Source of the DNA: Anseranas semipalmata
Lineage: Eukaryota; Chordata; Aves; Anseriformes; Anseranatidae
Length of the DNA: 64,000 nucleotides
Assembly: GCA_013399115.1 (NCBI GenBank)
Contig: VXAA01006450.1
Span: 26,335 to 90,334 of the forward strand
Direction: 5' to 3'
Shown here: piece by piece, positions 13,101-28,100 of the stretch
How the letters are laid out: each line of letters begins with the position of its first letter
Position numbering within the stretch: position 1 is the first letter of the stretch
Position numbers and translations under genes: made by a program
Notes under the pieces: model-generated
What the model was told of the DNA's origin: nothing
Seen by the model: the letters and a program-made list of their open reading frames with translations, nothing else
Databases searched by the model: none

Positions 13101-16100
13101 TGATCTTGTACAAAAGATCAATTTTAAAATCAGGTGACTTCTGGGATGCGTAGGCTTTGTTACTAACCTGGGGATATTGGGGTTGGTTTGGTTGAGTGGT
13201 GGTTTCTTGTATTAAAATGAAAATTGCACTGTGTGGAAACAGTCAACCTTTTCTTTAATCTCTTTCATAAGATTATTTGCCTGGAGTTTTGTCGCGAGTT
13301 TCCCCAGATGACTTCTTTAAATCAGAATCTCCCCTTTGAAGGATATATGAACCTCCAGGGATTTGGTAGAAACGAGCAGTGTCATCAGTGTGACTTGTCC
13401 ACTTCTTTTTTTTTTGCCTTATGCAGTTGTCTGTTCTCTCTGTTGCAAATGTCAGGGCTAAAGTTTATCAACACAGGATTTACTGTGCACTGCAAAGATT
13501 GCTCAGAACATTATTACTTGGTGGCTAGGGCTTGAAAGAGGCTGTGAACTCTTTCTGATTGAAATGAAGAGATAAGTTCTACAACAACAACTGGAATGTT
13601 TATAAGAATTCTTTTGCAAAACATCTAAATAGGCTCTAATTACTTTAGGTTCTTCAATTTACCCTTTTTTCTTTTTTGTTTACTATCAATTTGGTTGTGC
13701 TGTGATTTTACATTTCCCAAAACCAACCTATTAAAAAAAAAAAAGTAAAAAAAAACTAGTTATTTTGGGGTCAGAAAAAGGAGTTTTATTATATACTGCA
13801 CGCATAACTGTAATTGGTGTGTAGTTGATAAATGCTTCGAAATCAGTTGAGTATCAGTCTGGCGCAGGCCTGTGAAGGAGCCGTGATATCTGTCAAAAAA
13901 ACCATTAATAGACCTGCCCCAAAAACCAACTTTGAGCCTTTTTATTAAGAGAATATGCTTAAAAATGAAAGGAATGCTAACTTCTGTGTACTTCAGTCTT
14001 TATTTCTCCTTTAAAGATGCTTTACTTTTTACTGGAGATGCTTTACTTCTACAGAACAGAGTGATTCCAAAGACTGGCACACGGTAAAAACTTTCCAAAA
14101 GAACAAGCGCAGCTAACTGAAGTTGATGAGTATGTTAAACCATAAAAACTGAGTTTTCCTTTTTCAACTACAGTTGAAATTTTATTCTTTAATTAGTGCA
14201 TTGTAGTAGATATTTCAATAATTGAATCTCTCTATACATTTAAACACAAACAAATGTGTTTTTACTTTTAAGGTATATATATGTTCCTGGATTTAAACCT
14301 TTTTGCTCATGAGGTTGAGATGCATAAACTCGATTTGATTATTTTCTAAGGAGTTCTGAAAACTGAGGAGGGGTGTGCTGGTATCCCAGTCAGACTTGAG
14401 GATCTTTGTAGCTTGCCAGAATCTGAGCTTGATGATTTCTGCTTTGAGGAACTGGATAAAGCCTGGGTATGATTTACTTACAGATGAAGACTTTTGTACT
14501 TTTATAAGATACTTTTACCATTCCAATCCCCCCCCCCCCCCCTTTTTTTTTCCTTTAACACAAATGACAGCCCTGAAAAAGACTTGTCGGGGGAAATGAT
14601 TTTGGACTACTTTCCTTGCAATTAAAACAGGATTGTCTTTCATGCTTACCTTGTTGTAGCTATTCAACGGCATGTCAATTATGGTTCAATAATAATTCAA
14701 CAAAGGGAAAGTTCTAAAGTTCTTCCATAAGCGAGTTTGAAGATTGTTGAAAGAATAAAACCAATATCCACAGAATTTAAGAAAAAGAACAATGAAAAAA
14801 AAATCCTACTTATGCAGTAAGTAGGTAATAAATTACAGATTTCAGATGAATGATGGACTTCAGGCAGCATTTGGGCTGAGATAGTCTAGTGTGTTAAATC
14901 TTTCCATAGGTCATCTTTGGACTACAGTTTTTTTTTCCTCTGATAAAGCTGAGGAACCCTTTTTGAAGAAGAAGTGAAGATTAGGACCAAGACAGACAAT
15001 GCTGTCAAAGATCTAAGATGTTGAAAAAATGGTACAGGAAAACAGTAATCGGTGAGTCTGAAAGACCAAATGCTGTCAGTTCACTCATTTTGAAGGGTTA
15101 AGTGTGAAGTGGATGAATGCTTATAACCATGTGCAACCTCTAAATTTTAAAAATAGAAGGTTTGCAAGGGCTTACTAATTGTAAAAGACTACTGCTGTGG
15201 TCCTGGGAGTTCAAATATATCTGCTGAGCCAAGCTTTGTATTCCAATCAAACTGGAAAGTTTATAAAATGCCTAGATACTATGTTAAATAATAAGTACAG
15301 CACGCAGAGCTTGTGCCAAGCTCAGAAACTCTATTTAGAACTGAATAGGATCTTATCAGCTTCTGCTTTCAGCTATTCTTTGCTCAGCTACCGAAAGGTG
15401 GAAGGCGGCGTTGGTGCAAGCCCACACAAGCTGCCCCTGCTCGCAGTCAGCCTGGAGCCTTGCGATCGCGGGCAGCAGCAGCAGCGAGCGTGCTGCGGGG
15501 CAGGGTGAGCTCCTGCCTGGCACCGCCTGAGCGCTTGCACAGCTTTCGGTCCGCGCAGAGCACAGGTGAAGCCAGCTTTCGTCTGGCTGCGGTGCCTCGC
15601 GCGGCTCGAAGTTTCTTTAAAGCTGGCTGAAAGCTGGAAATAAGTTACAACTTACCAGCTCTTGCTGTGGAGTATTACGGGTCTCATGCTGTCTTGATAA
15701 CTATGGAAAATGCTAATCTTAGAGTAGCTGGTTACATGGAAAATGCCTGAACAGTGAAGTGGCAAAACTTGCACATAAATAGATTTCATTTCCAAGAATC
15801 TAGAAATGGGTAGCGTGTTGGTTTGGGAAACTGTACATTAAGCAGCGAAAAACTTTCTTTAACCAGTTATAAATAAATTTTCTTTTTGTGAAGAAGCGTA
15901 TATATCACTTGTACAATTCACTAAAATACTTGATATATGTGGAATGGTAGTCAAAGCTTCACTTAGAGGATGGGTTAGCAAAAAGTGAAAGTATCGCGAT
16001 CCTGACATGATTATATATGCGTTCTTGTATGTGTGTATAAATATGGACTGGGAAAGCTGACCACTAGGAGTAATGGGAACAGTGACTTTTAAAAATTATA

Positions 16101-19100
16101 TATGTTAGTGGGAGTGCATAGGGATGCATTCTTCAGTTGTTCTGCCTTAGGAAAGAATGTGCATAATCAGTACGTGAAGTAAATGTATGAATGCAGTACT
16201 AGATATGGAGCCAATCTGTGGAACTCCTTGCCCCCAAAAAAGGAAGCAAATATTGGTATACATTCATGGAAAAAATACACACATTTTCTTTAAAACACAC
16301 CATAACCCTGCATGACATTAGGTAAGAACCACTTGAAGAGCTGCCTCGTCTTAGGCAGTGTTTTATGTATGTGTCCCCAGCTGTTCACACATTCTACTTA
16401 GAAGTATCAGCTGTTGGACGTAACCAGAAATTGAATATTGAGCTTGGTGGAGCATTTGGATGATGTGGTTGGGTTGCTGTTTGACAGCAAAGCAATTTAA
16501 AAGAAGAAATATTATTGCGTTTGAAGATGGGTGAAGGCTAATTGCGCTGCATTCTCCTTTGCCTCTCTGCATCGTTCCTGGCATTGTATTAATTCCCGCT
16601 GTGTTAAACTGCTTGGGATGGGAACAAATCAGATTGGGATGTGGGTGTGTGGAGACAACATTAGCTGCAGAATTGGCTGCCTTACCTCCTTTGCTAAGGG
16701 CGAGTTGCTCGCCGTGCTGCTAAGGGTTCCTACTGATATCTAAAGCTCTAACTGAGAATGAAATTTTTGGATTAGCTGTTATTTCAGCTTTGTCTTGCAG
16801 AGAACAGTTCTATGCAACGTTTCGTAATGCAGAAATGTTCCAGGAAGTTGTGGGGGAGGGAGAGTGTGTGTTTGTATTCCCAAGACTGCTAAGTGACATC
16901 CAGAAGAAAGGGAAGCCTGCCTCTCTCAACATCCATACATCTGGTTTGTGGGCGCAAAACAGCTCAAAGGAAATTCAAGTTTGCAAAAACAGTGCCCTGA
17001 GATTTTCCTGTATTGCTGACTCTGCTTGTGCAGCTCTGTTGCGTCTGTGCATGCAACTTTCACTTCAAGCATGATGTTGTTCTGTAAAAATGATCATTTA
17101 CGATGAGCTCTCAAGTTAGTATTGTTGCATTTGTTGATCAGCTTACTGAGCATCCTCATTAAGTTAGAATAGGGGGGGAAAATACACTTAAGTCTCACCT
17201 TCTAAAATGGACAGTCATTTAAATGGTTGAATGGAATTCTGGTAAAAACCATTACTTTTTCAGTCTATTATCAGAGTTTATTGTGTAGGCAGTCATATAA
17301 AGCTAGATTACGGAGCCCATTCCTTTACAGACAAAATAAAACTGGACTACATTCAGCTGCCAGTCATCTACATTTCATTGCAAAACATCTTCTGATATAA
17401 AAAAAATATATATGTATTAAAATGTCTGATGAGTTGCTGCAGTACCTAGAAATCTCATCTTTCTTAGAAGTCTGAAGGACATCTTGTCCTGGAAGGATCT
17501 TAAATCAGAGCGGAGCTGGGACGGATGGAGGATGGAGATGATGCCTGGAGGACAGCAGGGGTAAGCAGGTAGCACACAAGGCTCCGTTACTGTGCAACTC
17601 GTGAGCTTTTGGTTGTTCGAGTGAGGTGGTGTTACACTGCACGCGGAGGTGAACGCCTGCCATATGAAATACTTATCTTGTACAAAACTGAGAAGTAGGA
17701 GCTCTGCCAGGAGAGAAGGGGGTTGCTGCACTTCAAGCCATGCGTGTGAGGAAGTGTACGCTACAATTCACACACTTTGACTCGAGTAAAAGTGAAAATG
17801 CAAGGCAGAAACATCCGCAAATCTTTGGTGTAAACAGAAATGTTAACAAAACCTTGAACTATATTTTCAGCTTGTGTGTGTCAATGTGCTTAGAAAAGAA
17901 CTTTATCCTATCTTATATTTCTTAAGGAAATAAACAGTGAGGCTGTTGTCAGATTTTTAAAGACAATTCCCTGCCCTTCAGTCAGGTCACACCTATTAAT
18001 TTCTACCCTTTTTATGGCTAGCATAGTCATAGCAAATTAGGATTATCTGTTGTTTATAAACTCTCTGCCCATATTGTAAGTGAAAGCTACTTTTAACATG
18101 AGCTGTATCCTCTTGAAAGGAGAATTAGGTGACCACACCACTGCTAGCAATCATCCTTGGGCACCTTATATTGCTTAGCTGAATATGAGAGAAGCTTTTT
18201 TCAATTGTTGCTGATCTGGAAAAATTGGTCACAACCTATTGCACTTAAGGGGAAGATTCAAGATAACAGATGAAGAATTAATTTGGTTCACATGTCATGT
18301 GACATGAAGTGTAATCGTCTGCTTCTGTTTCTTGGATTCCTAACTTCTGGTCCTTTTTCTGAAAACCTGATACATTTGTAAAGTACCTGCAACCTTAATT
18401 CTTCACTAAACTGAAGGATTTTAATAGACTGTGTAATCTAGCGGCAAGTTCTGGAGTAGCCCGAACAGCGTTGAGCTGCTTGCAGACGGTGTTTTGAGGT
18501 GGATGGTGATAGTTGCCAAGCAGCCTGTCCTTCACACAGACTTCTCTGGAGCTGGCAAAGGCTTCTGATTGCGAGTTATCTAAGGAGTGGACTCCTGCTG
18601 CAAATAGAAAGCAATTTGCAGTCCCTTCCCATTGCAAACTGGTATCGGCCGTAAGGATCAGTTCCCAGAGTTCAAAGAAAAAAAAAAAAAAGAAAAAAAA
18701 GAGGAGAGCCATCTACGTGGCATATTGAAGCTACAAGAATGAACGTGTTAAATATTTCAGTGGAATGGAGCTCTTATGTCAGTGTTCATAGCAATTTTGA
18801 GAGAACTGTCTACAGTTTTGTTCTTAAGTCAGGCTGTATCTGAAGCTTCAAACATGAGGCCATTGAAGCTTCAAGGAGACTATGATGTGTTAATTGTTTT
18901 CTTGACTTGTTAAATGCACAAGTTAGAACAGACAAATCCATTGGCTTTGAGAAGAGTCGGTTGCAATCTGGCTCAATGTCAGTCTTCTGGACTTTGGTTT
19001 CAATGGAATTAGGATTTGACCCGGTGTTTTCTAGTTTAGCCCAATAGTTGTTTCGACTTTTCTGCAATGTAAGTTTCTCTCTTATGAAAATAATTTGAAA

Positions 19101-22100
19101 GGGCATAACATTTGATTTGACTGTAATAATTCTTTGGAATGGTAGAAATCAAGTGAAAACTGCCTGAATGTATGAAATAAGGCAGCAACGCTAACAAATT
19201 GTCCTGTGCTGTTCTGACAGCATGAACAGAATGAAATGCTGGGTAGGTGCTGAAAGCTGAGCTTTAAGTCTGAAATATTTTTTTTGCGTTGATTTAATAT
19301 GTTAACAGAAGACTTAAGGGCTTTAAAGTGTATTTCCTATTAACAAATCAAATCAAGAAAGATAAGGGCCTGGCCCAGTGGCCATACACTGCAGGGTAGG
19401 GGAGTAAACCCAAGGTGTGCCCTCAGTGCTGCGAGTAAATGTTGCAGCTGTGAGCACTTTGCTGGAATTATTCCGTCTTAATTCTCAACCCTTAAATAAT
19501 AATGCTTCATGAGGTAAGACTATAAAATGGGTTTAGCGGTCAGAACGGCGTTGAATAGTGCTCCTGGAGGCTGAAGGATTATTTCAGCAGCTGGAGCCGC
19601 TGGGCCCTGGGGAAGGTGGCAGCTCAGGAAAGCTGTTACAGCCTGAGCCCTGGGCGGCATTTGAAGCACCAGGGCACACCTAGCCCCTTCTGTGAGATTT
19701 CATGCCTGTCACGTTACCAGTTTTAAGAGCAGAACCTAAATACACATATTTAGAAGTATATTAAACTACTTAAGTTCTTTTTGTGCCTACCAATTTTGTT
19801 TGACTAAACTCCAAAATCTCTCTGATTAATATGATCATGAGGTATCCGAAAAAGATGCAAGAAAAAATATTTTTTGCATCCAATGTGATTGATTAGCAGT
19901 AGCCAGAATAACTTTGTTCATGCTGAACAATTCATAACTCTCTTTGCCACAGTCATTTTAGATTGTGTGATGTATCCCTCAAGCTAATTTGAGATAAGCT
20001 AATCTGAACGTTGAGGTTGAGTATCTGTGGCAGCACATGCTAACCTGAGCTTTGGTGCTCTTCTGAGAAGCTGGTTAAAAATGGCAAGATATTGGTGGTG
20101 CTTGAAGTGCACGGACTTTTATGGTCAACTAGAACACGTAGGTAGACAGTACCATATACGCTCTTCTCAACCTCCTAGGTTTGGAAAATGGAGTAAAGAA
20201 ACTGTCAGGGTTTGCTTTCTAAACTATTTATGGTCTTGTTATGGGAAGTGAAGAGAAGGAGAAACCTTGTACCTTTTAGTCTCTTATCATCGTTGTCCTA
20301 AGGAACTTTGAACAAGTTTTTGGAGTTGTGTGCATCAATTTGAGGTAGCTTTATTATTATTTATTATTATTATTATTATCTACTATTATTATTTTGTTGT
20401 GGTGGTAATTTTAGAATTGGAAGTTCAAAGGATGATGCATACAGCTGATGCTACATTGCATTTAAAGGTCTTAGCCTGGTTCTGTCACCATCTTACAGCT
20501 CTGTACAGTTGGAAATAACACTACTGAATTCAGAGGAAATTGTGTCTGTTTTCAAGCTTTTACAGTAAGAGAAGGGAAAATTGCAATTGCTGTAGCACCT
20601 CAGGATTTGCTTTTCTATTTGATATTCTTTTACCTATTTTAATTTCAGATGGTAAAGAGAGAGAGGCTGTTTTCTCGCCTCCTCCTGTGAGGAGAAATCA
20701 ACAATCAACATCTTGTAGGTATTTTTGTTTTTGTTTTCCATGAGCTAGGTCTGCAGGAATGCAGCATCTGCTGCTGTTGCATGGGCAGCACCCTTCCCTC
20801 TGGGTTGGAATGTCTGTCCTTCCTGGAAAGGAGCTGCAGAGGTATGGCTGTTTATGGCCTCCTCCTCAAAGGCACTCTAAGTATTTGTTGTTGTTGCTTT
20901 TTCTTTTTAAGAGATACTAAACTATTCTCCCCTGGTTCTAATTTACATGAAGATAACTTGGCTTTATCTATTCTTTTGGTCTGGGGCAGGATAATGTTGG
21001 ATAATATTAGCTTCGACTTCTCGTGTACTGTTATGGTGTGAGTTCAACATTCAGTGCTGTGGGAGTATGTGATGTTAAATAACATCATTTCAATTAGTGC
21101 ATTTAACTTTGACAGCTTGGATAAGCATATACCATCTTACAAAAATGCAAAGCATAATTGTCCGATGAGCTTTCCTTTGAGGAGACAAGCAATCAGGTTA
21201 AGTAGTGATGTTTTTAGATAAATGAACATAAAGGAAGAGTGCTGAACTTTTAGTATGTTTGGGGAGAAAAAGGATGGGCTTCTCGTAAGGGCAGTGGCTA
21301 TGCTGGGGGATTTGGGTTTTGTCTCAGCTCTGCTATACACTTCTTATCTGACTGTAGGAAAGTCACCACAGGTTTTCTTCTTCCATTTGCAGTCCCTAAA
21401 ATCTAGCATTTTTTTCCTTTCGGGGGGGTGTGGGGTGTTGCTATCTAATGTCAGAGAGGTTTACTGTTTGGGGAAGGTTTTGTATTGTTTCAGGAAGGTG
21501 GTTTTTGGTTTGGGGTTTTTTGTTTTTTTTATCTTGGTTGGGTATTTTTGTGGTGTGTTTTGTCTTTTTTTTTCTTTTTAAATGCAGACAGCTTCTTGTG
21601 CTGATATGTAACTAATTAGGTCACGGAGCTCAGTTGGACCAGAGCTTGGGGCCTCTATATTGTGGTAGTGACAAACAGAAACCCTACATATCAATGTGTA
21701 TTGTCTGAGGTCCTAAGGCTAGTCCACTTACTCTCACTTTTAGCCTTTTGCAAAGCACGATACAGTTTTCTTTCTTTCTTTCTCCTCGGGGTTCACAGAC
21801 TTCTGCCAGCATTTTGTTCTGTTCTTCAGCAGAAGTAGCTCTACTGTGCTGATCAGATTAATGAAATGAAGAAACAGGATATCCACCCAGCTTTTATCTG
21901 AATAGCCCTTCAGTGATGAGCACTTTCAGCTCTGCATTTTTAAGCATTATTTATACATGTTTATGAGCTGAATTTTATTTATACTTGGTAACAAATGTAC
22001 TTATAAAAAAAATACCTAATATGAATAACACTGATTAAAAAGGGACAGATCAGTTGTTTTATTCTCCTGTCCTGTCTTTTCCTGGTATGAAGGCTCTCTG

Positions 22101-25100
22101 CTCTTCTGAGCTCTTTGGCTGGCATTTGTCCAGCAAGGCATCGTCTGATAGCCCATATAGTTCTGGTTTCTTTGTGAAAATGAAGCTAGGGATGATGACT
22201 TTGCAGAGTTTGCAGCCATGGTGCCACAGGAAGGAAGATTTACAGTGTGCTGAGCAGGAAAATAAAGCACTTTGGAGGTGTGGAAAACAAAAAAAAAAGC
22301 ATACGCAAATTTTGTGGCAGAGAAGAGAGAAATAGGGATGGTTCTGGGAGGAAGCAATTATCTGGTTGCTTTGCTAATCCACTGAAACCACTTATATGAG
22401 ACTTACAAGCATCTCTACCGCCTACAAGCTATCTAACTTAGTACCTATACTGCCCACAAGAGCAAATAAGTCATGTGGTGATTTCATGCTAAAACCTTAC
22501 ATCCTTGCTGTGCCCCAGCATGCAACTGCTGTCCGCGAAGTTTTCACATACGGTTACCTCTTCCTGCCACCACTAAAATACCTTTCTTTGCTGCTGCTAC
22601 GAATTTAATCCAGTGGCAGAAACAGCCCTGGCAAGTCCTTTGCAGCGTACCCAAAACAAGAATTATGCCGGGGTGGCAGAGCCGGGACAGGTTCACGCTG
22701 CAGTACAGGACCACGAGCGATACAGGCACGTTTCTGCGTGCTGAATCATTGCTGCAGCACTTGGTCACGGGTTTGGGAGCAGGCAAAGGATGGTCCTCGC
22801 TGAGCCAGGCTCTGGTGATGGCGAGCAGTCTCGTGCTTCTGTAGCGAGGCATGCCTGTGAAGGTAACACGAGGTAAAACAGAGCTCAGCAGTATGTGATG
22901 TGTATCCTGCTCCAGCTTCTTGTGACAAGGTGTCAGGCTCTGGAGCTAAGGCCATTGAATGCTTTGCAATCGAATGTTTCCTCATACCTTTTGTTTTCCT
23001 TCTGTGTGCTCCTCGTCCCCGTTGAGGTTTCTGGGGCGGTATTCTCGCAGGTAAGGTCTTGCCAGCACCTCCCTCCCCGAGGATGGGGTTACTGGTCGCA
23101 GCTGGCTGAGGTTGGCAGGGACCTCTGGAGGTCATCTGGTCCAACCGCCCTGCTCACGCAAGGTCTCCTGGAGCTGCTTGCCCTGGACCATGTCCAGATG
23201 GCTTCTGAATACCTCCAAGGGTAATTCATGTAGCTCTGTACGTGAATAAAATCGGAAGTTGTTGTGTACTGTTGAGGAGTGAGCTTATTCAGAGCGGTAG
23301 ATTTTGGAAAACACCTACCTTGCTGAGATGTGGTAACTAAGCTGACAGTACTCCATATAAATACCAGCTGTCACTGTATAATTGCGTCCATAATTATGTG
23401 GAAAGTGAGAGACAGGTTCATCTCCAAGGCTGTAGCGATGCAGTTAATTGTAACTTAATTTGTAAGAGGTCATTATAGAGATGGAAGTGTTCACCTTTTG
23501 GTAAATAATATTTAGCAGAACATCCATCCAGAAACTAAAAAGTGAGTCATAATTATGAAATGTTGACGTTGACTTTTTTTAAATTAAAAATTAGTTGATA
23601 CCTCAATCTGGAATGGGACCCCAAGAAATTCCAACTCAAGCTGAATGCTTTTGCCTCAGCAATGTTTGTTTCTTGTGTTTGAGCTGTAGCTGCTTTGGCT
23701 CCTGCACAAGTCAGCTTTGAAGGAAGGCAAAGGTTTCAGCCTTCCTAAGCACTGGAGATGGGACATCGATCCTTTGGTGTTTTAATCGTGTACGATGTGA
23801 CCGGCTCCTTCTATGGCGAAGATCCAGCATTCCAGCGTTCTGCAGACTTGGCCGGGGAAGCACCACGAAACATGCTGGCTTTGAAATAGAGGTTGGGCAA
23901 GTCTTAGTATTCTGGATATCATGAGAGATAATGCTGATGTTCAGAAGAGGTTGAGATTCATATGGGGAGTAGGTGGAGATTTTTTTTTTTTCCTTCTTCA
24001 TCAGTAAATGTGGAAGTACGTTTAATATTCTGGAGGGGGACAGCAAGTTTCCTATTTCTTCACTGTATCAGTTCCTGAATTCAGTTACCTGTCTCGCTAC
24101 TACAGCAAAATCATCTTCTGTAGCACTCAAAAATAGCGTGTAGTCTATTCTAAAAGTCACTAGCTGGGAAATGGTTTGTGCAGATATCTTAAATTCAGCT
24201 TGTGAGCTTCCTCGAAATGTTTGCATTTGTACTGATGGTATCACAGATGGTACTGGCTGGGTTGGACATTGATGACAAGCATCCGAGGTTTGCTTTCACA
24301 CAGGTATCGCACTGCAAAGCCACACTGCCCTGCTGGGCTCTCACCGGTGGGCTGGCCCTCCCCAGCATGTCTCTGAGCTAATTCCTGTGATCCTTTGTCC
24401 TAAGTGATCACGGCAATTTTTTTCCTTCCATTAGTTGTCATCTGGGTAGGAGCATGCCTGTCTTTTAGGGTAATTCTAGGATTTCAACCTTTAGTAAAAT
24501 TTGCCACACCCTCCAGGTTATAATGGAGTCTTTTTTTCTAATAATAGGAATATTTATGTTATAGGTAGTCAGATATTTTAGTCCAGAATGAATGCACCTC
24601 CAAACCTGTGATGGAAGGAAGGGAGACATTAATAACAAAATGTAAGAGCCCAATTTAATCATGGATATTGAAATACTTTGCATTTTGAACATTAACTACT
24701 GCTTGCATCCTTGAACCTTGACAATACGGCAGACATTGGTAAAGCTTGTTTTAAGTGACAGTCACTCTGCTGGGTCCTGTGTAGGTAACATGCATCACCC
24801 CCCTGACAGACTGAAGCAGCTTCCTCTATGAGCAGCCATTCCAGAGGAGATTTATACAGGATTTTACGCTTCCTAATACGTGGCGGTGTTTGCTGCACTG
24901 ACTGCATCCTAGAAGTAAGAAAGCGGTCTGCCCCGTAGCAGCTGCTGCTCACGATATCCAGAGACAGAGACGCTGAGATCTCTATGCGGAGTGTTGTACC
25001 GATGGCTGCAAAGGTGAAGTCTGCACCTCCAAAAGCTTGTGGTATAAAAAGGCTGTAAGGTAGCGCGTTAGAAAGGAGAAGCTGTAATCTGAGTGTGTTC

Positions 25101-28100
25101 ACTTAGACACTGCAGGTTAGGTAGATTAGCATCTAGGAATCCACGGGTCTGTTCAGGTCTGTGCCTTATACTTGCTGTGAATTTCGGCAGATTTTGTTCC
25201 GAAGACTTTATTGGCTCTAACAAGTATTAAAAGTGTTGCCAAGTTGCACAGAAGTCATTAATCCTTGTTTATTGTCAGGGTTAATGCTTAGAAAGAACTT
25301 GATTCTTTGGGGAAAGGTATTGATGAAATCCATCCTTGCAGAAAAAATGAAGTTAATTTTTATCACAAAAGAAACTGACTTGACAACTTAGTCTGTCCTG
25401 GCATCTCCAGGCCAACTGCAAACTAATTACAACATCACAGTGGTTTTTCTCTTGCTGTCTTCCCCATCTGTATGTAGTATTTTATTTAAAAAATAAAAAT
25501 TAAAAAAAAAAAGTCCATAACTTAAATCTCTCTGCTGTTTTGCAAGTGATTATGATTGAGATTATAACTGAAGGTTTTGAGCACGTTTTTAATCAGTGCA
25601 TTTGCACAGGAATGTAATGAAATACAATGAGTTTGTATTCCGGCTCCAAAATAATCTATTTACATCAACTCAGAAGGGACCAGAAATCGTGCACTGAAGC
25701 ACTTGCTAAATAGATTTTAGTTGTGTTTTAAAGCATGCCATTTGAGGACCTTTTAAAAGTTATTTTAAAATTTAGATCCTTTTGAATACAGTAATAAGTG
25801 CAGTATGTAAAACGAGTAATAAAAATGGAAGTACAATAGAAGATCTTTTTTCCTTGAAAGGAAACCTCGTCTTTATTATTTGAATTCCAAGCCATTGCAG
25901 CCTGTACTTATGTGAGTCTCTTGCCATTGATGCTTGTAGGGAATCTTTCTCACTGCTAAACCAAGTGAATCTATTTGTAGCTTCCCCTTTCCAATGCTTG
26001 CTTTATAGCCTTTTTTTCTAGTCCTGCATGCTAAACATCGCAAGCAAAGTCGTACTGATGGTGCATCTGAATGCTGGGGAAGGAGGATTTCCTCCCCGTG
26101 TCAGACCCTCCTGTTCAAGGTGTTTGAGTGGCAGAGGGGCAAAGGACCCCAAAATATTCTTAAACACTCACCTTAGGGTGACCTTGTGCTTTTGCCATGG
26201 TGTTGTCTTTGACCAGGTGGCCGAAACAGTCTCAACGCGGAGCAGACCTGCAGAATTGCCTGTTGCTGCACGTTCTGTAGACAGAGGGCTCGCAGTCATC
26301 GCCAGGGGGTAAAGCAGAGTCCACTTCTAAGTGCTTTCTGTACATGCAATCCAGAGGCTTGTTCAGGAGGTGCCTCTTTCTGTGTCTCTGCCCAGTCATG
26401 GTCTTTCCCTTTCATCCAGAAAGCAAACTGTTGGCTTCATCAGAGTGGAATATATGTATTTCTTTGCACTGCCTGTGCATAAATCCAGGTTGTTTGTCCT
26501 TCTGAAGGCGCGGGAATTGGCAGAGGGGGCACCAGATGGGGTTAATTTGTGGATACCACTTCTGTTTTGCACAACTGATGTCATACATGCAGAATTTATT
26601 TTTTAGTGGACTTAAGACAGTGGTGTGTGCCATGGTGCAGCGCAGGTACGCTGCAGGTGTTGGTAAGGAATGCCTTTCAAATCTTGTGGCATTTACAACG
26701 TGGGCATCCTGTTTGTAGCACTGGCAGCAGAGGCTGGAAAAACAGCTTTACAATGCCTGTCTGCTCTAGAGAATAAGCTGATGTGCAAGAAAACATTTTT
26801 TTTTTCAAATTAGAATGCAGCTTTATAGGGGCGGTGTGCCACCCAATTAAAAAGGCAGGTGATTGTGTTCTAAATGGGGCAAGGAGAGTGGTGGCAGCTT
26901 CCCATGCAGCTCTGCCTGTCCCACCTCCTTAAAGGCAGCACCTGATCAGTGGTGTGATTGTGAAAATCCCCAATTTTCGTCCCTTGCCAAAAAATCATGG
27001 ATTGCCAATAGAGATGTTCATAAGCTGGTGCCTGCAAAGGCTTCCAGGGGAGGAGCGTACTTCAGTGGTGAAGCTCTCAGCGCTTTGTGCTGTTCCTTGC
27101 ATTGGGATCCCGTACTTTGTTTTCTCACTTACCAGCTTGTAAAACCACGTGGGTCTTCTGCTGAACCTCTGCTATAGAGGGCAGAACTTAAAGACCTTTT
27201 AGAAATAGTGCATTAACCTTCATTTTACCTTTGGGGTAGCAAAGGTATGGGAAGATGAATGACTTTTCTAAAGTCACATAAAAAACTGTTGTCACAGCTT
27301 GGAGTTGAACTGAGTCTGCAGAGCGTCTGTTCTCTGAATGGTTTATAAACTTCTACATTTCGTTTTATTTTGTGTTTTGGAAGTGCTCAGTCCAGTAGTG
27401 CGTACTGCATAACAAAAACAAATACTTGGATCGTTGTTCCCTTTAAAGGTGAAAGGAAGGAATGACAGGAGAAGGAACAACTGATTTTAAATCATTTTTG
27501 TATGGCTACTCTTAACAAAGGAAAGAAATAGCTTATGAAAGGTAGAAGCAAAGAGCAGCACTGACCTTATGGCAAGGTATTACCTTTGTTTTTGGATCAT
27601 TGTGTTATTTCAGGAACAAATTTCTGCAGAATTAATTCCTGCGTGTGTAAATCACCCTACTGGGGGGATGATGCACCATTTCTTGGTCTGTGGAGAAGCA
27701 GGAAAATAACTGCTTTTTCTTTCCTGTCTTAAAAAGAGGATAAAGTACTGTGTATTACTTTATAAATAAATATCCCAGATCTTTTGCAGGATAACTTCTG
27801 CTTTGCTGTGTCGTCAATACCGCAGTCATCTTTCTCTGTTTGTAAGTATTGTGGGTTCTCATTGCTGCTGAAACAACATTCCTGTCTGATAGATCAGTTT
27901 GCTGCAAAAGAAGCTAAGTTAGATCAATTACAAATTTTATGGGTTACGGTTGGTTATTGAATGCTGTACAGTAGTTGTAACACTAAGCTGGTGTATGAGG
28001 CTGTTTAGGAGGTTTGTACATTGTCCGAGTTTTAAAGGAAGTAAATAGTCTCTTAAGCTTTTCAGAATGATTCTGGGGAGGATGCCTATTGAAGGAAGGA

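Noticed and set aside
24692..25102. 136-codon minus-strand ORF, the longest gap-free ORF in the window
   Set aside because: No recognisable domain, no splice or promoter context, and ORFs of this size arise by chance in 64 kb.
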